Shown in pieces: positions 1 to 12,905 of a DNA stretch of 64,000 nt. The notes under the pieces were generated by a model that saw nothing but the letters and a program-made list of their open reading frames with translations, was not told the DNA's origin and did not search any database. The position numbers were made by a program, and so were the translations under genes. Every line of letters starts with the position of its first letter. Position 1 is the first letter of the stretch. The DNA comes from Protula sp. h YS-2021 (Eukaryota; Annelida; Polychaeta; Sabellida; Serpulidae): contig OX457029.1 of NCBI GenBank assembly GCA_949752745.1, positions 12,836,039 to 12,900,038 of the forward strand, in the 5' to 3' direction.

Positions 1-3000
1 ACAACCGCGAGAGGCAAGATCGGATACATTCAGTTCCCCGGTTACATGATTCCACTGATTAACATTCGTGTGGGAGTGAATGAAACCGACCCTGTTTGCA
101 ACAAATACTTGAAACCGTCTTGCCATGTTTGATATATAACCAAGAACCACTGTGCTATCTGTCCAAAAGTAATGTTTGGCCTCAAATTCCAATTCAGACT
201 CTAGAAGCTTAGCTACCTTGACAGCCAAGACAGCAGCAGTCAACTCCAAACGAGGAATCGTAATCATCTTTATGGGGGCAACTCTAGACTTGGCCATAAC
301 AAATGACACGTGAATGCCACCCATGCTATCTAATATTCTCAAGTAGCTACAGCAGCCATAGCCTGCCAAGGATGCGTCGCAAAAATGATGAAGCTGAAAC
401 TCAACTACCGTGACACCTAGAGGGACAAGACAACGAGGAACCGAAATTTTCTCTAACTCTGGAAAACTATCCAACCATTTGATACATGTTGACTGCAGTG
501 CCGATGGAATCGGGTCATCCCAGTTCACACCAGATATACAGAGCTGCTGGAGAAGCTGTTTCCCAAACAAGACGAACGGAGCTACAAAACCCATCGGATC
601 GTACAAACCAGCGACCAGTGATAACAAGCCTCGCCGTGTCATTGGCCGACTCTTTGGAGACACTCTAAATTGAAAACTATCGGACTGGATGTGCCACTGA
701 ACGCCCAAAGCTCGCTCAACTGGCAACTCATCAAAGCGAAGATCAAGGTTTTCAGAATTCAATTTCTTTTCAGGGGGGATGGACTCCAATACCTCAGCTG
801 AATTCGAGACAAACTTGTGCAACACAAGATTTGCACACTCACACATGTCTGAAGTCCTACGTATTAAATCAACAGCTTGACCAGGCTCTGGTAAACTCTT
901 CAGTCCATCATCAACATAGAAATTATTGCGAAGGAAATCACTTGCGTCAGTCCCAAACCTGTCTTCATAGTCATTGGCGACTTGACGCAAACCAAAATTA
1001 CTGCACGATGGTGACGAACGAAGTCCAAATGTGTGAACATCCATGGCATACACACATGGCTCCCTGGACAAATCCCCTGATGGCCACCACAAGAAGCACA
1101 TGTAGTATCTATCTCTTTCGGGAACGCGGAATTGGTAATACATTTTGGTTATATCACAACCAAAGGCAATGACATCTTGGCGAAACCTCAGTAACACACC
1201 GAGCAATGAGTTTGTTAAGTCAGGACCCTGTAGCAAGCAATCATTTAAACTAGTACCCTTAAACTTTGCACTGCAATCAAAGACGACTCTAAGTTTGTTT
1301 CTAACATTAACAACGCCATGATGCGGAAGAAACCAAATAACCTTTTCTAAATTGCAATTCGCAACCTTGCTTGCGTAACCCTTCTCGATCATTTCTGATA
1401 TGAAGCCTATGTATTTTGCTTTGTATTCGGGATCGCGATCAAACCGCTTTCTCAAATGTTGGAGACGTTTCTCCGCAACCGAGCGATTGTTCGGCAAAGT
1501 TTTCTTTTCTTTGAAAGGTAGCGGCATAACATAATGTCCGTTTTGATCCACGGAAACATTGGACTTCATGATATCTAAAAATTTCACATCGTCTCGTGAA
1601 AGACCAATACCCTGAGAGACATCTTTGAAGTCAGACTCTAAAACCGCTAACACTTCCCGAGGAGACAACTCTTTGGCTTGAGTGCGAAAGCACAACTGGT
1701 TAACCTTTTGGTTTTCTACTTCGTACGCCAAAACTCTGTGTGAAAATCCTGTTTGTGAACAATTTGACACGGAGGGGCAGGTAACCAATCCCACAATACC
1801 CCATCCAAGATCAGTCCTTTGAGCAAAAGGCCCACTCTGAGAAGCAACAACCTGCCTAGGTATAAGGGCCCGAGTACAATTATAACCAATAAGAAGCCCT
1901 ATCTCTGCACCAGAATCAACAGGCATTAGCTTGTTCTTCAAAAACTGTAAGTGTGGCCATCTCTTTGCCATCGACGCCGTTGGAATGTGGGCGCGATTAG
2001 CCGGCATGATAGGTCTGGAGTACAATGTTGGCAAAGAAATTTCCTTGTCACTACCGACACCTTTAACAACTAGGCCGCTAACACATTTGCATTCAATGCG
2101 GCGATCTTCGGCAAACATCGTTGACAATGATAGCGTAGTATCACGACCGTCTACTCCCAGCCATTTCAAAGTATCATCCAGGATAAAGGAGGTATCAGAT
2201 TGCGTATCTAGGAGAGCATAGACTAATTTCCTTTTCTGGGGTTTGGACGGATGATAAATGTACACTGGCACAATCATTGAACTCAAAGAACCATCAAGGC
2301 CTGATGTAGCATTCGAATAGGACTGCGCAACTGTTCCGCTATTTGAATTCGGATTATTTGATTGCAAATCCAGAACATCATTCAATGCCGGATTACTGTA
2401 CTGAGGCACAAAGACTTGAGCGTTTGCTTGCAACGAGGAAGTGTTTGATTTATTCTTCCGGAAAGCTTCCACACAATCATGCAACGATGTTGGGTGGTAC
2501 CTTTGACAAGTCGAACATTTAGCTTTGTGTTTACAATTCTTGTAGATATGACCTGCAACCAGACATCCACGGCATAACCTGTTTTTCATCACAAAGGCAT
2601 TTTTGTCTGATACCGATAGCATTGAGAAATCATTACATTTCCCGAGTGGATGATTCTTTAAACATAACACGCATGACTTTGAAGACGAAGCACCTGACAA
2701 ATTCGACTCGGCAGCATGAGAGGTGCTTTTCTTTGAAAAGGAATTTGCTGGCTGCCTTGATTGAGTAGCTTCAACCTTCTGATGAAGCAATGTGTGAGGC
2801 TCATTGGCTATATCAGCCTCTTTGAGCAAAAATTTCACAAAGACTGAAAAGGCAGGAAACTTTCCGTGCTCAGATTGATGGTCGCAAACTAAGCGCCTCC
2901 ATCGTTGAATCAACCAATCGGGAAGTTTTTGCAATAACTTCCTATTTTCACGAGGGTCGTTGAGAAACTGAAGAGAGGGAACGGAAGACATGCATGATTG

Positions 3001-3873
3001 GCATTGGTGCAAATAATCGGCGAATCTTCGCAACTCTTGAGCATCTTTGCTACCTATTTTCGGAAACCTGTCGATTTTTTCGCGCATTTTCTCACCAACG
3101 ATGAAACTATTTCCAAATCGACGGTCGAGATCTTTAAAAGCTTCCTCATAAGCCACAGACGTGTCCATATACAAGTAACATTCGATACATTCTTTTGCTT
3201 CGCCACCGATGTAACGACTGAGGTAATAAAGCTTTTCGTCATCGGGTACCCCTCTACTGGATACAAGGGTTTGGAACGACCTTTTCCATGTTTGATAGGA
3301 CAAAACATCACCACTAAAAACATCTGGTTCAGGTACAGGCAAACGCGCAAGTGACAATTGATCACACAGTGAACGAAGAAGTTCTCCAGAAGACACATCA
3401 GAATTGCCCTTTTCCTTTTCTTCAGCCACAAAAGATTGGTCATCTGGACCACGCAGCATGTTTTTTACAACGGCATTTATCTCTTTGAAAAGTGCTTCGC
3501 CACTTTGCTCGACACTTTCAAAGCGATTGACAACTGACTGAGCCAAGTCTTGGTCTGCAAATGCAAGCAAATTGTCGTACTGCGTTACAAAAGCATCGAA
3601 ATCGTCCATAAGTTTGTCACGTACGGAACGGACATGAGAAACATCACTCAATTCACTCAACAAAACCTCAGTATGGCGAAAGGCCTTTTTCATTTGGCGA
3701 CAGGACACTTCAAACTCCTTTGTTTGAATAGAGATTTGATACATGCGACCCTTTTCAGTTTGGGTCCTTGACCGAACACTAGCCTTTTGGGCAACTTCAT
3801 CTTCAGGTTCAACATTATCGGGACCAACTGCCCCTTGGTCTTCAACCGACTTAGATTCTTTGACTTTCGACAT
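1..3873 (-). mobile_element. BEL/Pao LTR retrotransposon gag-pol polyprotein, open, 3' part beyond the left edge
   Basis: A single minus-strand frame is open from an ATG at 3873 to base 1 (1291 codons) with no stop. An in-frame stop at 3933-3931 precedes the ATG and there is no other in-frame ATG between them. Domains in order: a BEL-type gag (DUF1759-like) over roughly residues 125-300; two CCHC knuckles (C401-C404-H408-C413 and C434-C437-H442-C447) and a third Cys/His cluster (C453, C456, H460, C467); a retropepsin-like site ALLDTQSDTSFI with D556; reverse transcriptase with D907 and YVDD at 986-989; then the Pao A17/RNase H-like region with a D1166-E1210-D1239 triad. Integrase should follow beyond the window. 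All visible catalytic residues are present and no frameshift is seen, so the copy looks young. An LTR cannot be confirmed because its partner is outside. The domain order separates it from Gypsy and Copia. Confidence 0.93.
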
Positions 3874-4900
3874 AATTGACACTGAATTACTGAAGCACGA
3901 TAGTACACAAAAGGCACTTACTTTGACACTTTAGTAATAATAAATCCTATTACAGAGATTCACCAAAAATCTATCACAAACTAGAACGAATACTGACCCA
4001 AGAACAATTAATCTAATTATAAGTTAATTTTAAGACTTAAGAATGAAATACACTTAAACTAAATGAATGCAAAACATTAACTAGAGAGGGCCGATGACGC
4101 ACCACCCAAGTCAGACAATCACAACAGGAAAACCATCAGGTATGAGACAAACCAAGCACAAGCCAAGGAATTTCCAAACAAGGACAAGTGTCACACCAAA
4201 ACAAAATCGAAGACAAAGTCAAGTGTTACATAAAAACAAATTCCAAGGCACCATAACCATGTTGCAGTTACAACGCAAGTAAAAGGAATTGGTATACAAC
4301 ATTTCAGTGTTGCTTCATAGGGACACAATTAGTTATTGTAACAGTTTTTATCCTAAACAATTACAACCTTTTCCTTCACACAAGTGTTGTGGTGTAATAT
4401 TTTTGTAAAGTAAGTGTTTATGAAGAGCAAGACAAAGTTATACCGCACCGCATCTGAAAATCTGAAGCTCAGGTACAAGCCTTTGACTTCACACTGTAAA
4501 ACCGTATAAAAGGACTGGACATGGAAAGCAGATAAAGTAAATTGCTTGCGAAAATGTTTTGTGAAGTAAAAGTGAGAAAAACAAATGATAAATATGTCCA
4601 AAAATGATTAATTATATTGTATTATATTACACTGTTGTTAATTTGAATGGTTAATTTGTATGTAATTGTGTTTTAATTATTTAACCAGAGGAATGTATTG
4701 TTTAAATCTCATAAAACAATACTAGGCCATCTGGCATATTATAAAGCAAAATTTTAGACCAGAGGAATATATTGTTGACAACAAATTCAACAATCATAAG
4801 ACCATCTGGTTGTTGATGATAAATAAATCCCTTTGTTTTTTCATAAAGTTAAAAAATATTAAGTATTCTTATGCATTTTAAACGGTCGAGATATACGTAG
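3874..4900 (-). other. Region upstream of the BEL/Pao frame, possible 5' LTR and leader, with two hairpin-forming repeats
   Basis: On the minus strand this stretch precedes the gag start, where the leader and 5' LTR should lie. LTR ends cannot be fixed without the other LTR. A TGG-initial stretch (minus strand, about 4102-4086) could be a primer-binding site, but this is weak. Two diverged inverted repeats of about 50 bases lie at 4685-4734 (CCAGA...TCTGG) and 4758-4810 (ACCAGA...TCTGGT, with inner ATTGTTGA/TCAACAAT). They start 74 bases apart. Confidence 0.35.
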
Positions 4901-7900
4901 TAGACCCTAATTTTACAATGAATACATTTTACCAATACCCTTGCACTCCTTAGACAGAAATTGTGTCCCTTTTTTTAACTCACAGGAGTGTATGTTTAGT
5001 AAACCGAAATTCGCTCTAGTTGAATGATGTCACAATGAAATAATCAAATACACTGAATTCTATTTCCAAACAACCGTAAAGATTTTCAAGCGCCCGTGAA
5101 TGTTTGTATCATTAATTTAACAATTTTAATAAACACTGAGCAGTTAATTTACATCGAAAACGAACTGTTTGATGAATACTCGCTAACCAAACAATACATG
5201 TTATTTTGTTATTTCATCTAAATTATTTCTAGTTGGTCATCCCAAAAAAATCACGAGTGTTTATCTAAACAAAAATATCAAGGAGAAAACTAACACTCAG
5301 AATAAAAGCACCAGAATAAAAACACAAATACGATTTCAGACAAGTCTTGAATCTTTGACGACTATTTGAGCACATAATTCGACAATTATTTTTACACGGT
5401 AAATATCAATAAGGTTTTAAGAACGAATTAAAATAAAAAAAATATTCAAATGGGCGGGTAGAATTTTTAAGTTTCTTTTCTTAGTAACTATCACGACCAC
5501 AATAGCCGACACTTTAAATAAAGGTATTTTCCAAAATTCAAAACGAGGCGATCGTACGGAATTCCCTTTTGTCACGTGATATAGGTGGTACTGTCGTAAT
5601 ATGAGCTCCAACGAGTTTTTTTGGCTATGACAAATTAAACAGAAGCGCTAAAATAACACACGGGCGTTTGATTTCGTACCGCAAACTGAACGCACGCAAC
5701 ATCTTTCGATTTTTGACGCGACACGGTGTTTGAAACGAAAACGCGAAAATAAAATCAACGCACATATGACATCATAACGCAAACCTGAAATCATGTGACA
5801 CATTGACCGTCGTACAAATTAATCACATGATCTCTGACTCCGCCCCTTTTGAAAATGATTGACAGTTAATATGAATCAATTTTACAGACGACAAAGAGAA
5901 AGGTATAAACCAGGCCTGCGTTACAGAGACAGAGGGAGGGGACAGAGGGAGAGGACGGGGGGAGGGGGGCGCCGGGGGAGGGGGGATCAGAGCAGTAACC
6001 CGGTTCATTTATTTGCCATCAAATGCAAGTAGACTTTCTTTATGGTTTTACCAAAAGCAGAACATGTTCACACCATCAAAATAGTTTTAAACTCCATCAT
6101 GGCGACTGAACGATTTCACATAGATTACAAACAAAGACACAACAGGAGTAAGTACAAGTAGTTTTTAAATTTTCACTTCAGTGCGATCAAAGACTCTCAC
6201 ATTTAGATGTTACATACGAAACCCATTTAATGAAACTCACAATCAAAGTCGCATATAAAGCGAAGCAGCTTCAAGGCTCACACAAAAAGCGAAACGCCGT
6301 TTTAGAGTGTTCAGTGTGCTGCTTGCGATCAATGCCAAGGCCATTTGACAAGTACACGCATGCAGAATACTGCTGTCATTTCTCTCGACACAAACACAAA
6401 GTACAGATGTAAATAAAACCGTGAAAACAACCTTTATGGATAAAATTTTAAAAGGAGATTTAGTTTATCAGAAAGTTGAATATACCTTTTAAGATTTAAT
6501 CAATTTTGAAGGGTGTATTTAAAATAACAACGCTAAAATCGTAGTTTAAAGAAAGGATACATACAGCGCTGTTTCCTGGCCGAAAAACAGGTGAGAAAGG
6601 ATTCTATTTGCGGCTACTTTAAACGGCGTTTTCTGTATTTTATTTAAAAAATAAATTAAAGGCCTAAATGACTGTGGAATCACTTCAAACTCACAAATAA
6701 TATCAATATGGGTTTACTCTCTTTCACTGGCTAAATTTTAAGCAGAAATATGCCGTGATAGATAAGAAACCGTGAGTTAAAGACAACCGTTTTCCAGATA
6801 GGAAATAAGCGTTGTTTTTTGCGCAAAGCTTACACATTTACTTCAGTTCAATGACAACGTCAATTCATGCCGGAATGTGTTTTTGAATGGCATGGGGGGA
6901 GATAAACCTGTATTCATTTAAACTGATCGGAACATTAATTAAACACAAATACTGAAAGCCCTCACTCAGGCTAAAGAAATGGCCAATATATATATTTTTT
7001 CATTTTTTTTTCATCTATTTAACACGAATTGGGAGAATTTTACACGCCAGGGGTGGGGGGGGGGGCGGGGGGGGGGGGACTTCCAAAGCTTTAACTATAT
7101 TTCAAACAAAATTTATCACATATATCGAACAGTTACACTTGGGTTTTAAAACATTCGTTCACCAGGAGGGCGGAGAAGATATTTTTTTATATTGAAACAT
7201 TTAATTTAACATTATAACATGCCCGTGTAAAGAATTCTAAGATCGCTAGCAAATTAACCTGACATCCATGGGAAAAAAAAACATGCAGAATTGAACTATT
7301 TCTTTCACAAAACAACTGGCGTAAACATGATTACATAAACATGACCACTGGGCAGATTTTAAACTTTTAACTCGACATTTTCACTGAAAACTATTACAAT
7401 GTTTGTTATTTACACAACAGCAGGAGTCACTAATTTGGCTGGAAATCAATGACAAGTTTTTTTAAAACCAAAACTCGATGATAGAAAGGGAGAAATATTC
7501 AATTAATAAAACAACAGTATTTACTGAACGTAATGGGTGAATTTTAGACATGTCATTGACTAATTACGAACCTTTACGAACACCACTTTGGGTTCAGAGG
7601 TTACTAGCACATGAACCCATCTGAACTGCACTAGGCAGTTATTATTTTCACTGCGGTCTTCGAGAGTCTCACGTTGGAATTCAAGGCGCTGAAGTCGTAA
7701 AAAGAAGCCAAAAGTTCACAGTCTCATTTTTCCAAGGACGAACTGGCGGAAAAAGTCACTGAAGCAAAATTGCGGAAAGTGGCGGTAAGATACATCTGCG
7801 GCAAACCTTAGTCAAAGCTCATCAACTCCAGGAAGGCTCTGCTTGGGTGGGTGCCATCGACCCCATGGTGCGTCTAACCCCTCATGGTCAGCAACCTCTC

Positions 7901-9144
7901 TCGGCGCACACTAGTCACTGTAGCGACGGAGGGCGAAGAACAAAAAAGTCGGACGTGTTGTGCTCTGTATTTATTGTCCCAACATCGCTCCGTGACTGAA
8001 ATAACAAAACAATGCGCACTGCATTTCAGCCCCGGCATACAAAGTAACATTTAATAAGTCTTTACCGCTAAAGTCATCATACAAATCCACTAATACAGCA
8101 TGTGACATCAGCCAAAACTCGTATTATAAACCAACAAACCATTCGAAACTGACCACAAAATTTATCTGAAACCATTATTTACTTAAACAAATAACATTAA
8201 AGTACCAATTTATGTAATATTTACCTAGTGTGGTGCGCCTAAAGACGGTTACAAACAAAAAGCTCTAAGCAAAACACGTCCTTTCACTTTGACTGCTGAT
8301 GATGAAATGGCAGAGCGATACCACATGGCACGGGATAATGGCAATGCCATGGGCCCCTCTCGAAACGTGTTTTCAAAAACGTCTGTCCGCTACAGGTTGG
8401 CTTCAAGCTCTTTTTGTTTCAGTGCCAGATCTGTGTCTTTCGACGTTAGTTTTTCCTGGACATCTGACAACGCTGAGAAAAATCAAAATTAACAATATAT
8501 ACTTCCTATGTGTCACAACTTATTGACTCATTTTCACTCAGAATGAAATATTAGGACAGGCAAAATAATGTTTGTCTTCATGTGAACATTTTAATATCAA
8601 TAACACCTTCGTGTTTCCTCGGACGATCAATGCTTTCTTGAAAGCGTAACTAATGCTTTATAAATAACTGCACTACCTTCCCGCATTGTAAAGTTAATGA
8701 CAATTGAGCAGATGAGCCAGATTACAGCATTTAACTGTGCTCAAATATCAGGTCTATTTTACATAATTATCTACTGGTAATTAAATATTAACTCTTTGAG
8801 CAAGATTAGAAAATATTTGATATGGGTAAATTCGTTGTTGTGTTAAAACGTGTTAAAACGAATGCTGGTGGGAGCAATTGCTATGTTTTCACGAATAGAA
8901 TTATTGATGTATTTAATTTTGGGAATTATTAGGTCAACAATATTTAGGATGGTAAGACATCTACTTAATTGATACATACAACTCGGGGGACAAACACTTT
9001 TTTAAATCCTTCATAGAGTTGATCTTCTTGGAAATGACCTTATCAACGCTTAGGAATTATTAGGTCAATAATGGTAAGAGCACTTATTTCAAAGTGTTCC
9101 AGTGATGTTCCAGTTAGGTTATAGATAATGAAATGAAAGCTAAT
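4901..9144. other. AT-rich stretch with no recognisable gene
   Basis: Only short frames occur and none resembles a known protein. A purine/G-rich block lies near 5920-5987 and a G-run near 7051-7079. No tRNA, rRNA or transposon ends were recognised. Confidence 0.5.
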
Positions 9145-9366
9145 TGGACAGAAAAAGGCAGAGAGAAAGAGAGAGATTCAGAGCTACGGGCACATACAAA
9201 GAGCGACACAGAGAAAGATAGAGAAAAGGAGAGAGAAAGAAAGGAGGAGAGAGAAACTTCAGAGAGGAAAAGAGGGAGGGAGATAGGGACACATGGAGAC
9301 AGGTAGAAGTGGGTGAGTCCGAAATATGGAAAAGGGTAGAAAGAGTGACAGAGAGACAGATAGACA

Positions 9367-9424
<58 letters not shown>
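9145..9424. repeat. GA-rich tract ending in a (GA)n microsatellite
   Basis: Purine-rich sequence from about 9145 grades into nearly pure GA dinucleotides at about 9367-9424. Frames rich in RERE or SLSL here are repeat artefacts. Confidence 0.9.
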
Positions 9425-9427
<3 letters not shown>

Positions 9428-12400
9428 GAAACAGGGGGAAATAGCTTCAGCAGGTCACTTCGCTTGTTTGTCTCATCGCGTGTGAAAGAGCAGGTTGGCC
9501 GCTTAGTGATAAATTGGAGTATTGTTCAGTCAGTTCACTGACTCACTAGAATGCAACGAAATACGCAAAATATTAGAATCACTCCAGAAAATTATCCAAG
9601 AAAACATCCAATAAAAACATTCAACAAATACCCCCCAAACAGTCATAGCTTCAAATTTGTGTTCAGAGTAAAATACTTTGAAATGTACGCTAAATTTACG
9701 TGTAAACTTGCAGTGAGAAAAAACAAGTTTCAAGCAAATTTCCATGAAAAGAGAAAATGAGTTACATTTATAAGTTTCTTTTCACTTGTCAGCATGTCAA
9801 CCTATTCAACCTATTGAATATTAATACAAAATCAGTACTTTCATAACAGATTAAATTTTTCTTAGATATCAAGGTATTTATATACGTTTACATTGTAAGA
9901 AAGACCAAAGCGTATAAGTAAACGCTATTCTGCATGCATAGTGCAATATTCAAAGTTCATCTACCTCAAGTACAAGAATACAAATGATAATTGACATTTG
10001 ATTGGTTTTAATAAATGTAAATATATATATCATGATTTCGCGATTTCAATAACGAATATGCCAATGAATGAATTTCCTATCCTCCTTTCAATGTCTTATC
10101 TTTAAGATACATAACTCACATGTCGGAAAAGTCCTGCAGCAAAACAAACTATCAGTAAAATAAAGCCAGTTGTTTTCATCATTTCGCGGTTATGTAAGGG
10201 TGCAATATGACAATATTTATTTATACATTTATACATTTATTTCAGTTCAAACTGATATAATCTTAATTAACACAATGCAATAGTAACATATGTGATAACC
10301 TTTGTATGATCGGAAGTCAATTATTCTCATCACATTTGCAGGTTTCCTACCTATTCGGAAAATGCCCGAAGATTGTAGTCTGAAGGGTAATAAGTATATT
10401 CAAGCTTCTACGTAATTTTAAGACATAGTATATGTCCAGCATATCACCTCCTCCTCGCCCCCACTGCTTAAAGAACATCCTTTACTCTGCATATTTTTCA
10501 GTAACAAGAATACATGCTTGCTATCTGTGATATCAAACCCACCGTCTCAGATATCTTGTGAGTAAGATAACTGCAACATTAGTGTCAAAAGATTAACTAA
10601 CTGCCAAACATGAATTGTTCAAATGTTCTGCTTTATGCACTCATATGTAACACAGATTTTTGTACTTAAACATTACATTTCAAACAACTGTTAGAGCTGA
10701 ATTTACTGTTATGTGTAATTGCCAATTATATCCAATATAATAACGTATTGCATTTAAATCCGGAACCTTTTAATCTAATCAGCTGAATTTACAGTCAACC
10801 CTTTATAATGACAATATATTTAACAATTTAACGTTTGATCCAAGCTAACAGTTTTTTGTATTTTTGTATAGCATTTTATAAATAATTGACGATAAAATTG
10901 AAAACGGAAATTGTACTTGAGTAATTGTAAAATCTGCTATTTCTTTGCAGGGCTTGCTACTTTCAAAAGGCTTGACTTCAGACACAATCCGATGATTAAT
11001 TGATGTCATTGAACGAAGACACTCATACATGGCATAGTTATTAGCAGACTGAACTTCTGTATGAGCTCAAATGCGGCATTTCCAAAGTACTTTTTAAACG
11101 GTCTTCAAAAGATTATGATTGTTTCAAACACATTATAAGTCATGTACAATGGCTTCTGATACAAGAAAGAACTGAAATTCGGCCCATCGTTTTTACCTGA
11201 ACTCACCGTACCTCAACGCCTACAGTTTCTGTATACAAGAACTGTTTTAAGAACATCTAGTCATAGCAATTTGTTTGAAATGCATTCTGCTGAATATAAA
11301 TTGGCACTGCGATTATGGATGATTATGAATGTGAAGTAAACTAATGACAGAGAAAACCCCAGAACTGTGGGAAATTTTACAAGTTGGCTTTCACATAATT
11401 CTATCTTTATAAAAACACAGTAACCCAATTAAGCTATATGAATCGCTTCAATCAACGCTGGTAAGAAGCTGTTACTACATTAACGACTACTGTTAAATAT
11501 TTTACAAGCAAGCTTTTAAAAATTTTAGTAGAAAACATTACCAACACATTGCAGCTGTTTTTTTTTCTTATTTATTTCATGAAAGAATTCAGACATAAAC
11601 AACTTTCAACTATCATCATAATACGTCATTTTTGATCTTGGATTACTTCAATACGTCCAATATTTCCATTGTGAAACCACGATCTGGATGCAGCTACGTC
11701 AATGTACTTAGGATCAGGGTAGTGACCTTCAGTCTGACACAGACTTAAAGAAAAACTTTAATCTCTAAGGTCAGATCCGTGTACATTATGTGCTATTAAT
11801 ATTTCATTTATAATGTAAAATGGAAAATGGACTCGAGTTTCTATTTTTAATTTAAAACGAAAATTGAAAAACAAGAAACACTATTTTCAAATTTTCATAT
11901 TTCGTCAAATATGAAAAACGAAACGTGGGTGGCGACGCAGTCGCTAAAATATGCATTAGCTGTTTCCGTTTTAAATTAAATTTCTTTTAAAAATTAAAAA
12001 TGGAAAATTGAGTTAATTTTTTCTATTTTGCATTTGAATTGAAATATTGACGGACCAAGTCAATAGAGATTGTTCTCACATGTCATCACTAATTGTGCCC
12101 GTTCGTTATTTCACAAGTAATGGAGATTCTCTTAGTGTGTATATATATACAACTAACTCGCTCTGACAAACGCTTCAAGTAGTAAAACGGGCAAATGGTA
12201 AAATAAACAGACACTTTCCAGTATACAAATACCTACTGAGAAGTATCTGAAATATTTAATTGGATCACAGATTAATTAATAACCAAACTAGTGTTGTTGC
12301 ACGAAACGTCAAACGTTTTACATGGTGTGTTATATCATAAACAACTGGACTCCCTGTGTGTAAAGGTGATATCGGGTATCAGTGTGTAAACTAAAACACA

Positions 12401-12612
12401 AAGGCGTTTTGATGGAAAATTGTTTGTTTTTACCTTTCTGGATAGTACAAAGAATACTACTGGAAGTTATAGATCTTTTCTATAATATTTTTCTTCCATA
12501 AGAAGCTGCTGATTCGAGCCAAAACTTCTCCAGTTCAACTTCGGTGCTTTAAGGGTATACAATAGCGCTGGTTGACAGTTAATCTCTGAAATGCTTAATA
12601 CCTTTCAGACTT
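9425..12612. other. Non-coding AT-rich stretch
   Basis: No frame has recognisable protein similarity. Around 11820-12050 the sequence is low-complexity (runs of TTTTAAATT and AAAATGGAAAA type), perhaps an old degenerate repeat. Confidence 0.45.
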
Positions 12613-12905
12613 CATCACCATAGTGCTGCATGTATAGCGCCTGTTAAGCGTTGCCACGGAGCATCGCATGTAGTTTCTTGGTGTCATTACCAGAGTGCTG
12701 CATGCATAGCGTTGTTTTAGCGCTGCCACCTAGCGCCTCATGTAATTTGTTGTCGTCATTACCATAGTGCTGCATGCGTAGCGCCCCTTTAGCGTTGTAG
12801 TTTTTGTTTTCATCACCATAGTGCTGCAGGCATAGAGCCCGTTTAGCGTCTCATGTAGTTTGTTGTCGCTATCATCACAGTGTTGCAGGCATAGTGCCCT
12901 TTCCA
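12613..12905. repeat. Degenerate tandem repeat, about 5 units of 55-72 bp
   Basis: The core ATCACCATAGTGCTGCATG, or a close variant, recurs at about 12613, 12684, 12756, 12811 and 12871. Each copy is followed by a TAGCGCC-like segment and a CATGTAGTTTGTTG-like segment. Unit length is variable (71, 72, 55, 60). The minus-strand frame through it simply repeats a peptide motif. Confidence 0.8.

Noticed and set aside
410..3771. Plus-strand and other-frame ORFs across 410-3771 as genes
   Set aside because: They are shadows of the continuous minus-strand BEL/Pao frame, which has coherent domains.
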